A DNA stretch of 14,698 nucleotides. It comes from an uncultured beta proteobacterium. GTDB lineage: Bacteria; Pseudomonadota; Gammaproteobacteria; Burkholderiales; Burkholderiaceae_C. Every line of letters begins with the position of its first letter. Positions within the stretch are counted from its first letter, which is position 1. The notes below the pieces were generated by a model that had not been told where the DNA came from, made no database searches, and saw nothing but the letters and a program-made list of their open reading frames with translations. The stretch lies in assembly GCA_903958915.1 (NCBI GenBank), contig CAJBVC010000548.1:1-14698 (forward strand), in the 5' to 3' direction. The position numbers and the translations under genes were made by a program. Positions 6,930 to 14,219 of the stretch are shown piece by piece.

Positions 6930-9297
6930 TGCGTTTGCTCCACTCATGAATGGCAAAGGATGCCACATCTTCGGCGTAACTCTTGACGCCAAAGCCGGCG
7001 TCGTAGCCCAGCTCCTTGGCGAGTTCGTGGCTGATGCGCGGGCCGCCCACCACCAGGATCACCTTGTCGCGAATGCCTTCGGCTTCGAGCAGGTCGGACA
7101 GCTTGGTGAGGTTGTCGAGGTGGATATTCTTCTGTGTCACGATCTGCGACACCAGAATCACATCCGCTTTCTCCTCAATGGCACGGGCCACCAGGTCTTC
7201 GGAGTCCACTTGTGCGCCCATGTTGATGGCGCGAATCTCGTGGTAGCTCTCCAGCCCCTTGTGGCCGTTGTAGCCCTTCATGTTCATGATGGCGTCAATG
7301 CCGACCGTGTGCGCATCGGTCTCGATGCAGGCGCCCACCACCACCATCTTGCGACCCATCGTTTCGGCGATACGCGCGTTAACACCATCCTTGTCGAGCA
7401 CGTCGTATTCGGGCTTGGAAATGGTGAGCTGCGACAGGTCCACCTGGTGTTTGCACTGGCCGTAGACAACATAGAAGCTGAAGCCCTGGCCCATGTCTTC
7501 GGCGTGCACCACGGCGGGCTCATTCAGACCCATGGCCAGCGCGAGCTGCTTGGCACCTTCTTTGGCGACTTCGTCGAGTGCCACGGGCAAGGTGAAGGAG
7601 ACTTGCACCCTGCCATCGTTCAAGGTATCGCCGTAAGGTTTCACCCATTTTGCTGCGGTTGGGTTATTGGGGTCAGACACCAATTTCGCTGCGACGCCTT
7701 GCGTCGCACCCGCCGGGGGTGCTGAAGGCACCGCGAATTTGGGCTCTGACCCCAAAAACCCCGGCAGCATGAGTGCGGGAAAAGGGTTGAAGTAGTCCTG
7801 GGACTTCGCAATCACGCCATCAAGCCCTTTGCCCCCGGTTGGGGTACGGGAGATCTCTGCAAACGTGCCCTTGCCGATTGCTGCTGGCAGGCCCATGCCT
7901 TCAATTTCGGCCAGAATCTGTTCAGTTTGTGCCAATACTTCCTGGGCGCGCAATTCAATTTTGCCGCCGGCCTTGAATTCGATTTCGGAGTGCAGGTCGC
8001 GCATGGTGCCAAACACGTACTTGGCATTCTGGATGGCGAGGAAACGGTCCTGAATGAAGGGGGTATGAATGGCCTCGGTCATCATGCCCAGCAGGTGAAT
8101 GTTCTGTTGCGTGAGGGTACTCACCATGTTGAACAGCGCGTCCTGGATATGGCCCTTGAAAATGTTGCCGGTCATGTGTTTGGTCGGCGGCATGTATTTC
8201 AGGCACGCATCCGGAAACACCTGTCGCACCAGTTGCGCATGGGCGATTTCCCACAGAAAACCATTCTCCAGCTCGGGGTGGATCTCGAACGCATGGCCCA
8301 GCCCCATCTGCTCCGGTTTCAAACCCGACAGGTAGGCAAACTGCTCGTTGATGAGCTGCGACGCCAACACGGTGTGTGCGGCCTCGAAAGCATCGGCGGT
8401 GGTCAGGTAGTTGTCTTCGCCGGTGTTGATGATGATGCCGGCATAGGCATTGACCATGCGCGAAAAGAACTGGTCAATAAAGGTGCGCTGCATGTTGATG
8501 TCGCGAAAGATGATGCCGTACATCGAATCGTTGAGCATCATGTCCAGCCGCTCCATGGCACCCATGGCGGCAATCTCCGGCATGCACAAACCCGAGCAGT
8601 AGTTCGTCAGGCGGATGTACCGACCCACCTTCGCGCCCACTTCGTCGAGCGCGGCACGCATGAGGCGGAAGTTTTCCTGCGTGGCGTAGGTGCCACCGAA
8701 GCCCTCAGTAGTCGCTCCATAGGGCACATAGTCCAGCAGACTCTGTCCGGTGGAGCGGATCACGGCAATGATGTCGGCCCCCTGCTCCGCAGCCGCGCGG
8801 GCCTGCGCAACATCCTCAAAAATGTTGCCGGTGGCCACAATCAGGTACAGCCACGGTGCCTTGCCTTCGCCCAGGTTCTTGATCTGCGCATCTCGTTTTT
8901 CGCGTTGGGCCGCAATCTGCGCGCACCGGGTCTGTGCCAGGGCGGTTGCAGCCGTGCGCGCTGCCACCTCATCGCCGGGCTTGTGCAGTGTCAGCGTGCC
9001 TGCAGCCACCGCCTCTGCCACTTGCTGCGCGCTACAGCCCAGTTCCTGCATGGCCGCCGCCAACAGTGTGGCAGCACCATGCTGCAACAGGCCCTGCGCC
9101 TGCATGTGTTCGACCAGCCGGTTGGGCAAGGGGACGCCGTTTTCATCCACACCATCGACGCCCAGCAGGCGCACGGTGGCACGCTCCACGGTGGTGGTGG
9201 TGAAGCGGCTCATGTCATCGAATACCTGGCGGGCAATGCGTTGTGCCGATGCGCGGGCGCGATCGATCTGGGTTTGGTCTAGTTGTAAGTGGCTCAT
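6922..9297 (-). CDS. kamDE: Fused lysine 5,6-aminomutase, KamD (alpha) and KamE (beta) in one chain
   Basis: A B12- and PLP-dependent enzyme that moves the terminal amino group of beta-lysine from C6 to C5, giving 3,5-diaminohexanoate. In the characterised enzymes alpha and beta are separate; here they form one 791-residue protein. Residues 1-513 are a full KamD TIM barrel. Positions matching PLP- and substrate-site residues of the clostridial enzyme (offset -3 from numbering I remember) are R181, S186, Y260, D295, N296 and K367. Residues 514-550 are an Ala/Pro-rich linker, mostly encoded by a palindromic repeat at 7667-7755. Residues 551-791 are a full KamE, from [12 protein letters not shown]. 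Its B12 motif [18 protein letters not shown] holds the cobalt ligand H663 and PLP lysine K674; GGPRI and GYDAGFG follow. The start [10 protein letters not shown] at 9297 lies 4 bases after the kamB stop. Both halves keep their key residues, so it is probably active. The fold could also suggest ornithine 4,5-aminomutase, but the operon is a lysine pathway. Confidence 0.94.
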   Translation of the reverse strand: MSHLQLDQTQIDRARASAQRIARQVFDDMSRFTTTTVERATVRLLGVDGVDENGVPLPNRLVEHMQAQGLLQHGAATLLAAAMQELGCSAQQVAEAVAAGTLTLHKPGDEVAARTAATALAQTRCAQIAAQREKRDAQIKNLGEGKAPWLYLIVATGNIFEDVAQARAAAEQGADIIAVIRSTGQSLLDYVPYGATTEGFGGTYATQENFRLMRAALDEVGAKVGRYIRLTNYCSGLCMPEIAAMGAMERLDMMLNDSMYGIIFRDINMQRTFIDQFFSRMVNAYAGIIINTGEDNYLTTADAFEAAHTVLASQLINEQFAYLSGLKPEQMGLGHAFEIHPELENGFLWEIAHAQLVRQVFPDACLKYMPPTKHMTGNIFKGHIQDALFNMVSTLTQQNIHLLGMMTEAIHTPFIQDRFLAIQNAKYVFGTMRDLHSEIEFKAGGKIELRAQEVLAQTEQILAEIEGMGLPAAIGKGTFAEISRTPTGGKGLDGVIAKSQDYFNPFPALMLPGFLGSEPKFAVPSAPPAGATQGVAAKLVSDPNNPTAAKWVKPYGDTLNDGRVQVSFTLPVALDEVAKEGAKQLALAMGLNEPAVVHAEDMGQGFSFYVVYGQCKHQVDLSQLTISKPEYDVLDKDGVNARIAETMGRKMVVVGACIETDAHTVGIDAIMNMKGYNGHKGLESYHEIRAINMGAQVDSEDLVARAIEEKADVILVSQIVTQKNIHLDNLTKLSDLLEAEGIRDKVILVVGGPRISHELAKELGYDAGFGVKSYAEDVASFAIHEWSKRNV
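7667..7755. repeat. 89-bp palindromic (REP/MITE-like) element inside the kamD-kamE linker
   Basis: The ends are 23-bp imperfect inverted repeats (7667-7689 and 7733-7755), matching at 20 of 23 positions, with outer TTGGGGTCAGA and TCTGACCCCAA. Between them are a perfect hairpin TGCGACGC-CTT-GCGTCGCA (7690-7708) and a smaller one, GGTGC-TGAAG-GCACC (7718-7732). The whole unit is open in the kamDE frame and encodes residues 515-544, including [15 protein letters not shown] and [14 protein letters not shown]. It resembles short GGGGTCAGA-ended palindromes that I remember as scattered repeats, some near REP-associated tyrosine transposases; that link is from memory. I see no clear target-site duplication. 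No other copy was noticed in this window. Confidence 0.8.
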
Positions 9298-9301
9298 AGA
9301 T

Positions 9302-10369
9302 CTACTCTGTCCCGCAAGGTTGAATGGAGTTTTCCAGCACCACGTCGGTGACCTGGTACTGGGGAAAGGCTTCCTTGGCTGCCTGCAACAACACATGGGC
9401 GTCAAAGTCGCCCCCTTGCGGCGTAAACGGATTGACAGTAACGCCCGCGATGCGAATGCCCTGGTAGGCCAGGAGTTGCGCACCGAGTTTCTCAAACGCC
9501 ACCAGTTCGGCTGCGTCGACAAACAGACGGGTTCCATCGTTCACCACCACGGCGAGGCCAGGCTTCTGGTCAGCCAGCACCAACAGCGCGGCCCACAGCT
9601 TGCGGCCCACCGCACCACTGACTGCTATGGTTTTGATATCTGCCTGCGCATGTTCCATAAGCGCTGGAGCCGCATTCAGTGTTGAAATGGGGGCCGTGTA
9701 GAGGCATTTTCCCCGACCATCCCAGATGCCGACGCCTCCCATGGCGAACACCGGCGCGCACAGGTTGCGTATGGCCTCGGGCGCTTGCGCCACGCCCAGA
9801 ATACCCAGCCGGTCGCGCGTTTTGCGAATCACATCCTGTATGCCGCCCCCAATGGCCGCACCGGTCGCCAGCACCACCGCATCGGCCACCGCGGGCGAGG
9901 CATGGTGGCTGCGACCCAAGGCACCGTCAAGTACCACCAGATCGCAACCGCAAGTCTTCATTTGGGCGATCAGTGCCAGCAAGTCGGTGCTCCGCGACGC
10001 ACCGGCGATTTCCATGGCACCGTGCTCCTGAGCCCGAACGATCACGATCTCGCCCATGGGGCTGTCCAAACCCGTATTGCACACAGGGCGGGTATGCACC
10101 TTCGCGCGACTCAGGGTGTCACGTGCGGTCGCGACGAGCATGCCCGGCCACACCGTAACGGGTGGTTTGGGGAATTGAAAAACCTGGTCCCGCGCTTCAC
10201 CGTCACGGCCGATGGAGGTCACGCCGACGGCCACTTTGTCTGCATCGGCACAGGCTAGCAGGTGGTTGAGCGCCACGGTCTTGCCGGTGTTCTTGGTCAT
10301 GCCCATCACCGCCAGAGTGCTGATGCCCCCGCTGCGAACTTTGCCCCACAGTGCACTCGGCGCGGCCAT
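9302..10369 (-). CDS. kamB: P-loop protein, probable lysine 5,6-aminomutase reactivase subunit KamB
   Basis: A 355-residue soluble protein with a Walker-A-like segment GMTKNTGKT at residues 23-31 (the spacing from first glycine to GKT is one residue longer than canonical) and a Walker-B-like CDLVVLDGALGR at about 142-153. In lysine-fermenting bacteria two genes next to kamDE encode a factor (KamB and the MutS-like ATPase KamC) thought to restore B12 aminomutase after cofactor loss. The position directly upstream of kamDE and the KNxGKT motif fit KamB. No MutS-like partner is in the operon. The ATG at 10369 lies 3 bases after the kdd stop, and the stop is 4 bases before kamDE, so expression is tightly linked. 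The family assignment is context-driven. An alternative is another MobB/MeaB-like P-loop chaperone. Confidence 0.6.
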   Translation of the reverse strand: MAAPSALWGKVRSGGISTLAVMGMTKNTGKTVALNHLLACADADKVAVGVTSIGRDGEARDQVFQFPKPPVTVWPGMLVATARDTLSRAKVHTRPVCNTGLDSPMGEIVIVRAQEHGAMEIAGASRSTDLLALIAQMKTCGCDLVVLDGALGRSHHASPAVADAVVLATGAAIGGGIQDVIRKTRDRLGILGVAQAPEAIRNLCAPVFAMGGVGIWDGRGKCLYTAPISTLNAAPALMEHAQADIKTIAVSGAVGRKLWAALLVLADQKPGLAVVVNDGTRLFVDAAELVAFEKLGAQLLAYQGIRIAGVTVNPFTPQGGDFDAHVLLQAAKEAFPQYQVTDVVLENSIQPCGTE

Positions 10370-10372
10370 GGC

Positions 10373-11410
10373 CTAGACGTACAGTTCTTCGAACAACTGG
10401 CGCAGTCGCGGGCTTTCGCGCAGCAGGTTCAGCGCGTGCTCGGCGTGCCCTTGCGCGTAGCCATTGCCCACAATCATCTCCACGTCCTTGCCGACACCCT
10501 CTGCGCCCAGAGCGGCCGCGGTAAAGCTGGTGGCCATGGAGAAGAAATAGATCTTGCCGTGCTGGCGGGTCGCCAGGATGCTGCCCATTTCGGTGTTGGG
10601 GATATTGACGCAGTTGATAACGACATCGGCCAGGCGGCCTTGGGTCACGTTTGACACGGCCTCCATCAATGCCAGCGCGTTGGTCGCATCGACCTGCAGC
10701 GCGTGATCTGCCCAGCCGAGTTCCTGCATGCGCTGGCAGTCTTTCGCAAAGGGCGACACACCGATCACGCAGCCGGTAGGTCCGGCCCGCTTCCTGGCCT
10801 CATACACACACAGGGTGCCGGACTTGCCGCCTCCGCCAATCACAACAACGGTGTCGCCGGAGTGGACCAGTCGTGCCGTCTGCGCAGGCGCACCGGCTAC
10901 GTCCAGAATCGCCAGGGCGGTCTTCTCCGGGATGTCGGCCGGCAGCTTGGCGTACAGCCCGGTTTCAAACAATATGGCCTTGCCCTCGATATCGATCTGG
11001 TCGCGCTCCATGTGGATGGCGCGAATGGCGTCAATGCGCAGCGGTGTGAGCGACAAGGAAACCAGGGTGGCGATCATGTCGCCCACCTCGAGATCGATCT
11101 TGCCGGTCAGGGCGGTGCCGATTTCTGCAATGGTGCCGATCAGCATGCCGCCCGACCCCGTGACCGGGTTGTGGTGCTTGCCGCGCTGTGCCACGATGTC
11201 GCGCACGATTGTTTCCACCTTCGCCACATCGCCTTGGGCCTGCTTCTTGATCTGTGTGAAGCTGGCCGAGTCGATATTGAGTGCCGACACATCAATGAGA
11301 ATTTCGTTGTCGCAGATCTCCATCGTGTTGTCGATCTTCCAGGCGCCCTGGGGCAAAACGCCCTGAGGCTCAATCACGCGGTGCGTGCCATAGGGTGAAC
11401 CGTGTTTCAT
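10373..11410 (-). CDS. kdd: L-erythro-3,5-diaminohexanoate dehydrogenase
   Basis: Kdd oxidatively deaminates 3,5-diaminohexanoate to 5-amino-3-oxohexanoate with NAD(P)+, releasing ammonia. It has 345 residues, the usual length, and starts MKHGSPYGTHRVIEP. The N-terminal part carries ILIDVSALNIDSASF and the segment HHNPVTGSGGMLIG (about 79-92). The cofactor-binding Rossmann segment is VVVIGGGGKSGTLCVYEA with GGGGKSG at 192-198, followed by GRLADVVINCVNIPNTEM and GKIYFFSMATSFTAAALGAEG. The ATG at 11410 is the family start and lies 13 bases after the kamA stop. The frame stays open 93 codons upstream, but that stretch overlaps kamA and has no family match. Confidence 0.92.
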   Translation of the reverse strand: MKHGSPYGTHRVIEPQGVLPQGAWKIDNTMEICDNEILIDVSALNIDSASFTQIKKQAQGDVAKVETIVRDIVAQRGKHHNPVTGSGGMLIGTIAEIGTALTGKIDLEVGDMIATLVSLSLTPLRIDAIRAIHMERDQIDIEGKAILFETGLYAKLPADIPEKTALAILDVAGAPAQTARLVHSGDTVVVIGGGGKSGTLCVYEARKRAGPTGCVIGVSPFAKDCQRMQELGWADHALQVDATNALALMEAVSNVTQGRLADVVINCVNIPNTEMGSILATRQHGKIYFFSMATSFTAAALGAEGVGKDVEMIVGNGYAQGHAEHALNLLRESPRLRQLFEELYV

Positions 11411-11423
11411 GGGCTGCCCCGCT

Positions 11424-12605
11424 CTAGTTGCTGACAGAGGGCAGGCTGAAGTCCTGCCCCAATCCCGGCATCTCGACTGTCTTGCCAGCGTAGTTGCGGC
11501 ATTTGACGGTTGTGCCACTGCCATCGGGCAAAGCCTCTTCGCGCACATAGCTCGGGATGATGGGCAGTTTGCCCAGACCGCCCAGACCGTCGACGATAAA
11601 GGTTGGCACTGCGGGTCCGCTGATCCAGCCGCGCAGGCCTTCATAAAGTTCGAGCATGCGGCGGTGCGGCACGATGAAGTGGTGCGCACCTTCGACCATA
11701 TCGGTGGAGTACACGTAGTACGGACGCACGCCCATCTCGACAGTCTGCATGAACAGTTCGCGCATCACTTCCACGCTGTCGTTCACGCCCTTCAGACACA
11801 CCGTCTGAAGGCCCATCATGATGCCGGCCTTTTGCAGCATCTTGACGCGTTGGCGCAGCAGCGGCGTAATTTCCTTGGGGTGGTTGATGTGGATGTTGAC
11901 CATCTGCACACGGTGCTTTTCCAGCACCGCACAGAGCTCGGGCGTGACGCGGGTGGGCAGTTGCACCACCATGCGCGAGCCCATGCGCAGGAAGCGCACA
12001 TGCGGTGCGCGCTTGCGGATGCTGCCCAGAATTTCGTCCAGACGCTCGTCGGTGAAGGTCAGCGGGTCGCCGCCGGAGAGCAGCACATCTTCGATATTCT
12101 TGTTGTTGGCGATGTAGTCGATCGAGCGTTCGATCTCATCCTTGTGCACCGAGCCCTTGGGTTGGGACACCATGCGCTTGCGGGTGCAAAAGCGGCACAA
12201 CGTGGCGCACGTGTTGGAGACCAGAAACAGCACCCGGCGCGGATAACGATGCACGATGCTGGTGCCGTCAATGGTGTCACCCTCTTCGCCGAGCTGGTCG
12301 AGCATGGTGGCAAAGCCGGGCTTGGTTTCTTCATGGAACGTCGGCAGGTACTGCAGACGGATGGGGCAATTCGGGTCATCGCGGTCCATCAATTGGGCCA
12401 TGTACGGCGTGACGGCGATGGCAAACTTTTGATACACCGTCTCGTTGACGTTTTCGATGTGGTTGAGCACTCCGTCCAGCTCCGAGTGGTGGGTGTAGCG
12501 CCGCGAAAACTGTTTTTGCCACGACTCACTCTCGGGATCATAGGACTCCAGTTCCCCGCGCGTGAGCAGTTTGCCAGCATAGAGCGGTATGACGGGTTGC
12601 AGCAT
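11424..12605 (-). CDS. kamA: Lysine 2,3-aminomutase (radical SAM, PLP)
   Basis: KamA converts L-lysine to L-beta-lysine using a [4Fe-4S] cluster, S-adenosylmethionine and PLP. The 393-residue protein shows the radical SAM motif C133-x3-C137-x2-C140 in NTCATLCRFCTRKR, the SAM segment SGGDPL at 177-182 and a PLP lysine K346 in VDGLGGLGK. D302 (YSTDMVEG) and D339 (TFIVDG) match the two aspartates that hold the lysine epsilon-amino group in the clostridial enzyme; glutamate 2,3-aminomutases replace these. It is shorter than clostridial KamA (about 416) and lacks its CxCxxC zinc tail. The short EpmB type is unlikely given the operon. The ATG at 12605 has GGAG 8 bases upstream. It is the first gene of the lysine operon, divergent from the Lrp-type gene. 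Confidence 0.95.
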   Translation of the reverse strand: MLQPVIPLYAGKLLTRGELESYDPESESWQKQFSRRYTHHSELDGVLNHIENVNETVYQKFAIAVTPYMAQLMDRDDPNCPIRLQYLPTFHEETKPGFATMLDQLGEEGDTIDGTSIVHRYPRRVLFLVSNTCATLCRFCTRKRMVSQPKGSVHKDEIERSIDYIANNKNIEDVLLSGGDPLTFTDERLDEILGSIRKRAPHVRFLRMGSRMVVQLPTRVTPELCAVLEKHRVQMVNIHINHPKEITPLLRQRVKMLQKAGIMMGLQTVCLKGVNDSVEVMRELFMQTVEMGVRPYYVYSTDMVEGAHHFIVPHRRMLELYEGLRGWISGPAVPTFIVDGLGGLGKLPIIPSYVREEALPDGSGTTVKCRNYAGKTVEMPGLGQDFSLPSVSN

Positions 12606-12653
12606 TTCGTTGTCTCCAGAATCGGGAATGTGGAATGGTTTGAAAGGTGTATG

Positions 12654-12688
12654 TTGTGAATTCTAGAAATGGCAACCCACAATGAAAA
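12654..12688 (-). promoter_or_regulatory. Candidate promoter and operator of the kamA operon
   Basis: On the minus strand, TTTTCA (12683-12688) and TAGAAT (12660-12665) are 17 bases apart and resemble -35 and -10 boxes. This would leave a leader of about 45-50 bases before kamA. A small inverted repeat, TTGTG (12654-12658) and CACAA (12678-12682), overlaps the -10 and spacer and could be an operator. Both are weak pattern matches in the 151-bp divergent gap. Confidence 0.35.
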
Positions 12689-12724
12689 CATGCAGAATGA
12701 CTGATGCAACATTGGTTTTTGAGT

Positions 12725-12751
12725 CAAAATGCAGCGACTGAGTACATTTTG
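12725..12751. promoter_or_regulatory. Inverted repeat just upstream of the Lrp-type gene
   Basis: CAAAATG (12725-12731) and CATTTTG (12745-12751) form 7-bp arms around a 13-base centre, ending 5 bases before the regulator's ATG. The site overlaps a weak plus-strand promoter-like pair, TTGAGT (12719-12724) and TACATT (12743-12748). It could be an autoregulatory site for the Lrp-type protein (inference). No Shine-Dalgarno precedes the ATG, so a nearly leaderless message is possible. Confidence 0.4.
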
Positions 12752-12756
12752 CTTCG

Positions 12757-13203
12757 ATGATGACACCCACCCTGGACCCCCTCGATAAAAAGCTGCTGGA
12801 GCTGCTGCGCGTCAACGCCCGCTTGCCGGTGGTGAAACTGGCACAGGCCCTCGGTTGTGCCCGGAGTACCGTCGTGTTGCGTCTCAAGGCGCTGGAAAAT
12901 GCAGGTGTCATTTCCGGCTACACCATCGCCACGGTTGCGCCGCACAGCAATACCGGCATCCGGGCCATGGTGCTGATTTCCACCGACTCGGAGAGCGCCG
13001 CCAACGTGGTGAAGGCGCTGACGCGTCGCCACGAGATCCACAAGATCTTTTCGGTGAGCGGCCGCTATGACCTGTGTGCCATGCTGACCACCGAGTCCAC
13101 CGAAGAACTCGACTCGGTGATTGACCGCATCCGTGGCATCAAGGGCGTGAAGGACACTTTCTCCACCATACTGCTGAGCTCCAAGCTCGACCGACCCGAA
13201 TAG
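12757..13203 (+). CDS. Lrp/AsnC family transcriptional regulator
   Basis: A 148-residue DNA-binding regulator of the feast/famine family, normal in length. The winged helix-turn-helix covers about residues 6-55, with LDKKLLELLRVNARLPVVKL and the recognition helix near GCARSTVVLRLKALENAGVI. The ligand-sensing RAM domain covers about 65-140, with GIRAMVLIS and the HKIFSVSGRYDLCAML segment typical of the family. The gene diverges from kamA across a 151-bp gap. By analogy with other Lrp-type proteins next to amino-acid catabolic genes, it probably senses lysine or a pathway product and controls the kam operon; this is inference. The start could be the ATG at 12757 or 12760. The gene ends 20 bases before the M19 gene, which is probably co-transcribed. 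Confidence 0.92.
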   Translation: MMTPTLDPLDKKLLELLRVNARLPVVKLAQALGCARSTVVLRLKALENAGVISGYTIATVAPHSNTGIRAMVLISTDSESAANVVKALTRRHEIHKIFSVSGRYDLCAMLTTESTEELDSVIDRIRGIKGVKDTFSTILLSSKLDRPE

Positions 13204-13223
13204 TTCGCAATCTGGAGCATCGA

Positions 13224-14219
13224 ATGATTCACTGGGAAGCCCACACCTGCCTGCCGCTGCACCCGCAAGCCAGTTTCGCCCCGATTGACCGTCTGCGGGA
13301 AGCGGGGGTGCATTACGTTTCGATCAATGTCGGAATGGACATGAATCCGCTTTCGCAAATCATGGCGGTGATCGCGGGCTATCGCGCGACGATTGCCGCC
13401 CATCCAGAGAGCTATGCGCTGGTTGCAAGCGTGGCCGATATTGAAGCGGTGCGCGCACGGGGTGCCGTTGCCATCGGCTTCGACCTCGAAGGCGCCATGC
13501 CGCTGCTGGAGCAGCCTGACATGGTGGCTCTGTACCGCGACCTTGGTGTGCGCCAAATCCACTTTGCCTACAACCGCAACAACACGGTGGCCGATGGGTG
13601 CCACGATGTGGCGCGGGGATTGACGCCGCTGGGCCGGAGGATGGTGGAAGCGGTCAACGCAGCGGGGCTGTTGATGGACTGCTCACACACCGGGCGTCGC
13701 TGCAGTCTGGACATCATGGCTGCATCCAGCGCACCCGTGATCTTCAGCCACGCCAATCCGCTGGCACTGGTGGAGCATGGCCGCAACATCACCGACGAGC
13801 AGATCCGCGCCTGCGCCGCAACGGGCGGGGCCGTTTGTGTCTCGGGCGTGTCGTTCTTTCTCGGAACCCACACGCCCTGTGCCGACGATGTTGCGCGACA
13901 CGCGGCCTATGTGGCCGATCTTGTGGGGATTGACCATGTTGGGATCGGCCTGGACAACGGCTTTTCTCAAGAGGGTCGGGATGACACGCCTCCCGGGGGC
14001 TTCGACCCTGGCTACTGGTGGCCACCATCGGCCGGCTACGACCGCGCCATTGCACGCGCCACCTACTGCCCCATCGAAACCTGGGAACTTTTGCCCACCG
14101 CGCTCATGAAGACAGGTATGTCCGACACCCACATTGCGCAAGTCATGGGCGGCAACATGGCGCGGATCGCGAGCCAGGTCTGGCTAACCCAACCGGTCGC
14201 AAGCCCTTGTTCGTTCTAG
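13224..14219 (+). CDS. M19-family (membrane dipeptidase-like) metalloenzyme with altered metal site
   Basis: A TIM-barrel protein of 331 residues from the renal/membrane dipeptidase family, which hydrolyses dipeptides with two zinc ions. Expected ligands are visible as E89 (GFDLEGAMPL), H155 (DCSHTG), H176 (FSHANP) and the later D244 (IGLDNGF). The substrate-carboxylate arginine is R187 (GRNITDEQ). The N-terminal HxD motif reads H7-T-C9, so one metal-binding Asp is Cys. There is no signal peptide or lipobox, so the protein is probably cytosolic. The start at 13224 has GGAG 6 bases upstream and follows the Lrp-type gene by 20 bases. Its substrate is unknown. The position suggests a role in feeding lysine or related amino acids to the operon, but it could serve another amide bond. 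Confidence 0.82.
   Translation: MIHWEAHTCLPLHPQASFAPIDRLREAGVHYVSINVGMDMNPLSQIMAVIAGYRATIAAHPESYALVASVADIEAVRARGAVAIGFDLEGAMPLLEQPDMVALYRDLGVRQIHFAYNRNNTVADGCHDVARGLTPLGRRMVEAVNAAGLLMDCSHTGRRCSLDIMAASSAPVIFSHANPLALVEHGRNITDEQIRACAATGGAVCVSGVSFFLGTHTPCADDVARHAAYVADLVGIDHVGIGLDNGFSQEGRDDTPPGGFDPGYWWPPSAGYDRAIARATYCPIETWELLPTALMKTGMSDTHIAQVMGGNMARIASQVWLTQPVASPCSF

Noticed and set aside
7690..7708. The perfect hairpin in the kamD-kamE junction as a transcription terminator.
   Set aside because: No T-tract follows on either strand, and it lies inside a continuous coding frame with essential downstream genes. It fits better as the core of the palindromic repeat.
7656..7766. Target-site duplication flanking the palindromic element.
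   Set aside because: The flanking bases (GGGTTA on the left, AAACCCC on the right) show no convincing direct repeat, so no duplication is claimed.
7927..9282. 451-codon plus-strand frame opposite kamDE, and 416 codons opposite kamA (11409-12659).
   Set aside because: The opposite strand holds strongly conserved enzymes with intact catalytic residues. These frames show no domain pattern and no ribosome site.
9298..9537. An 80-codon N-terminal extension of kamDE in the same frame.
   Set aside because: It overlaps the end of the conserved kamB-like gene in another frame, and the KamD-type sequence begins at the ATG at 9297.
11424..12605. Possibility that the radical SAM enzyme is a glutamate 2,3-aminomutase or EpmB.
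   Set aside because: The two aspartates that hold the lysine side chain (D302, D339) are present, and the next genes are the specific downstream steps of lysine degradation.
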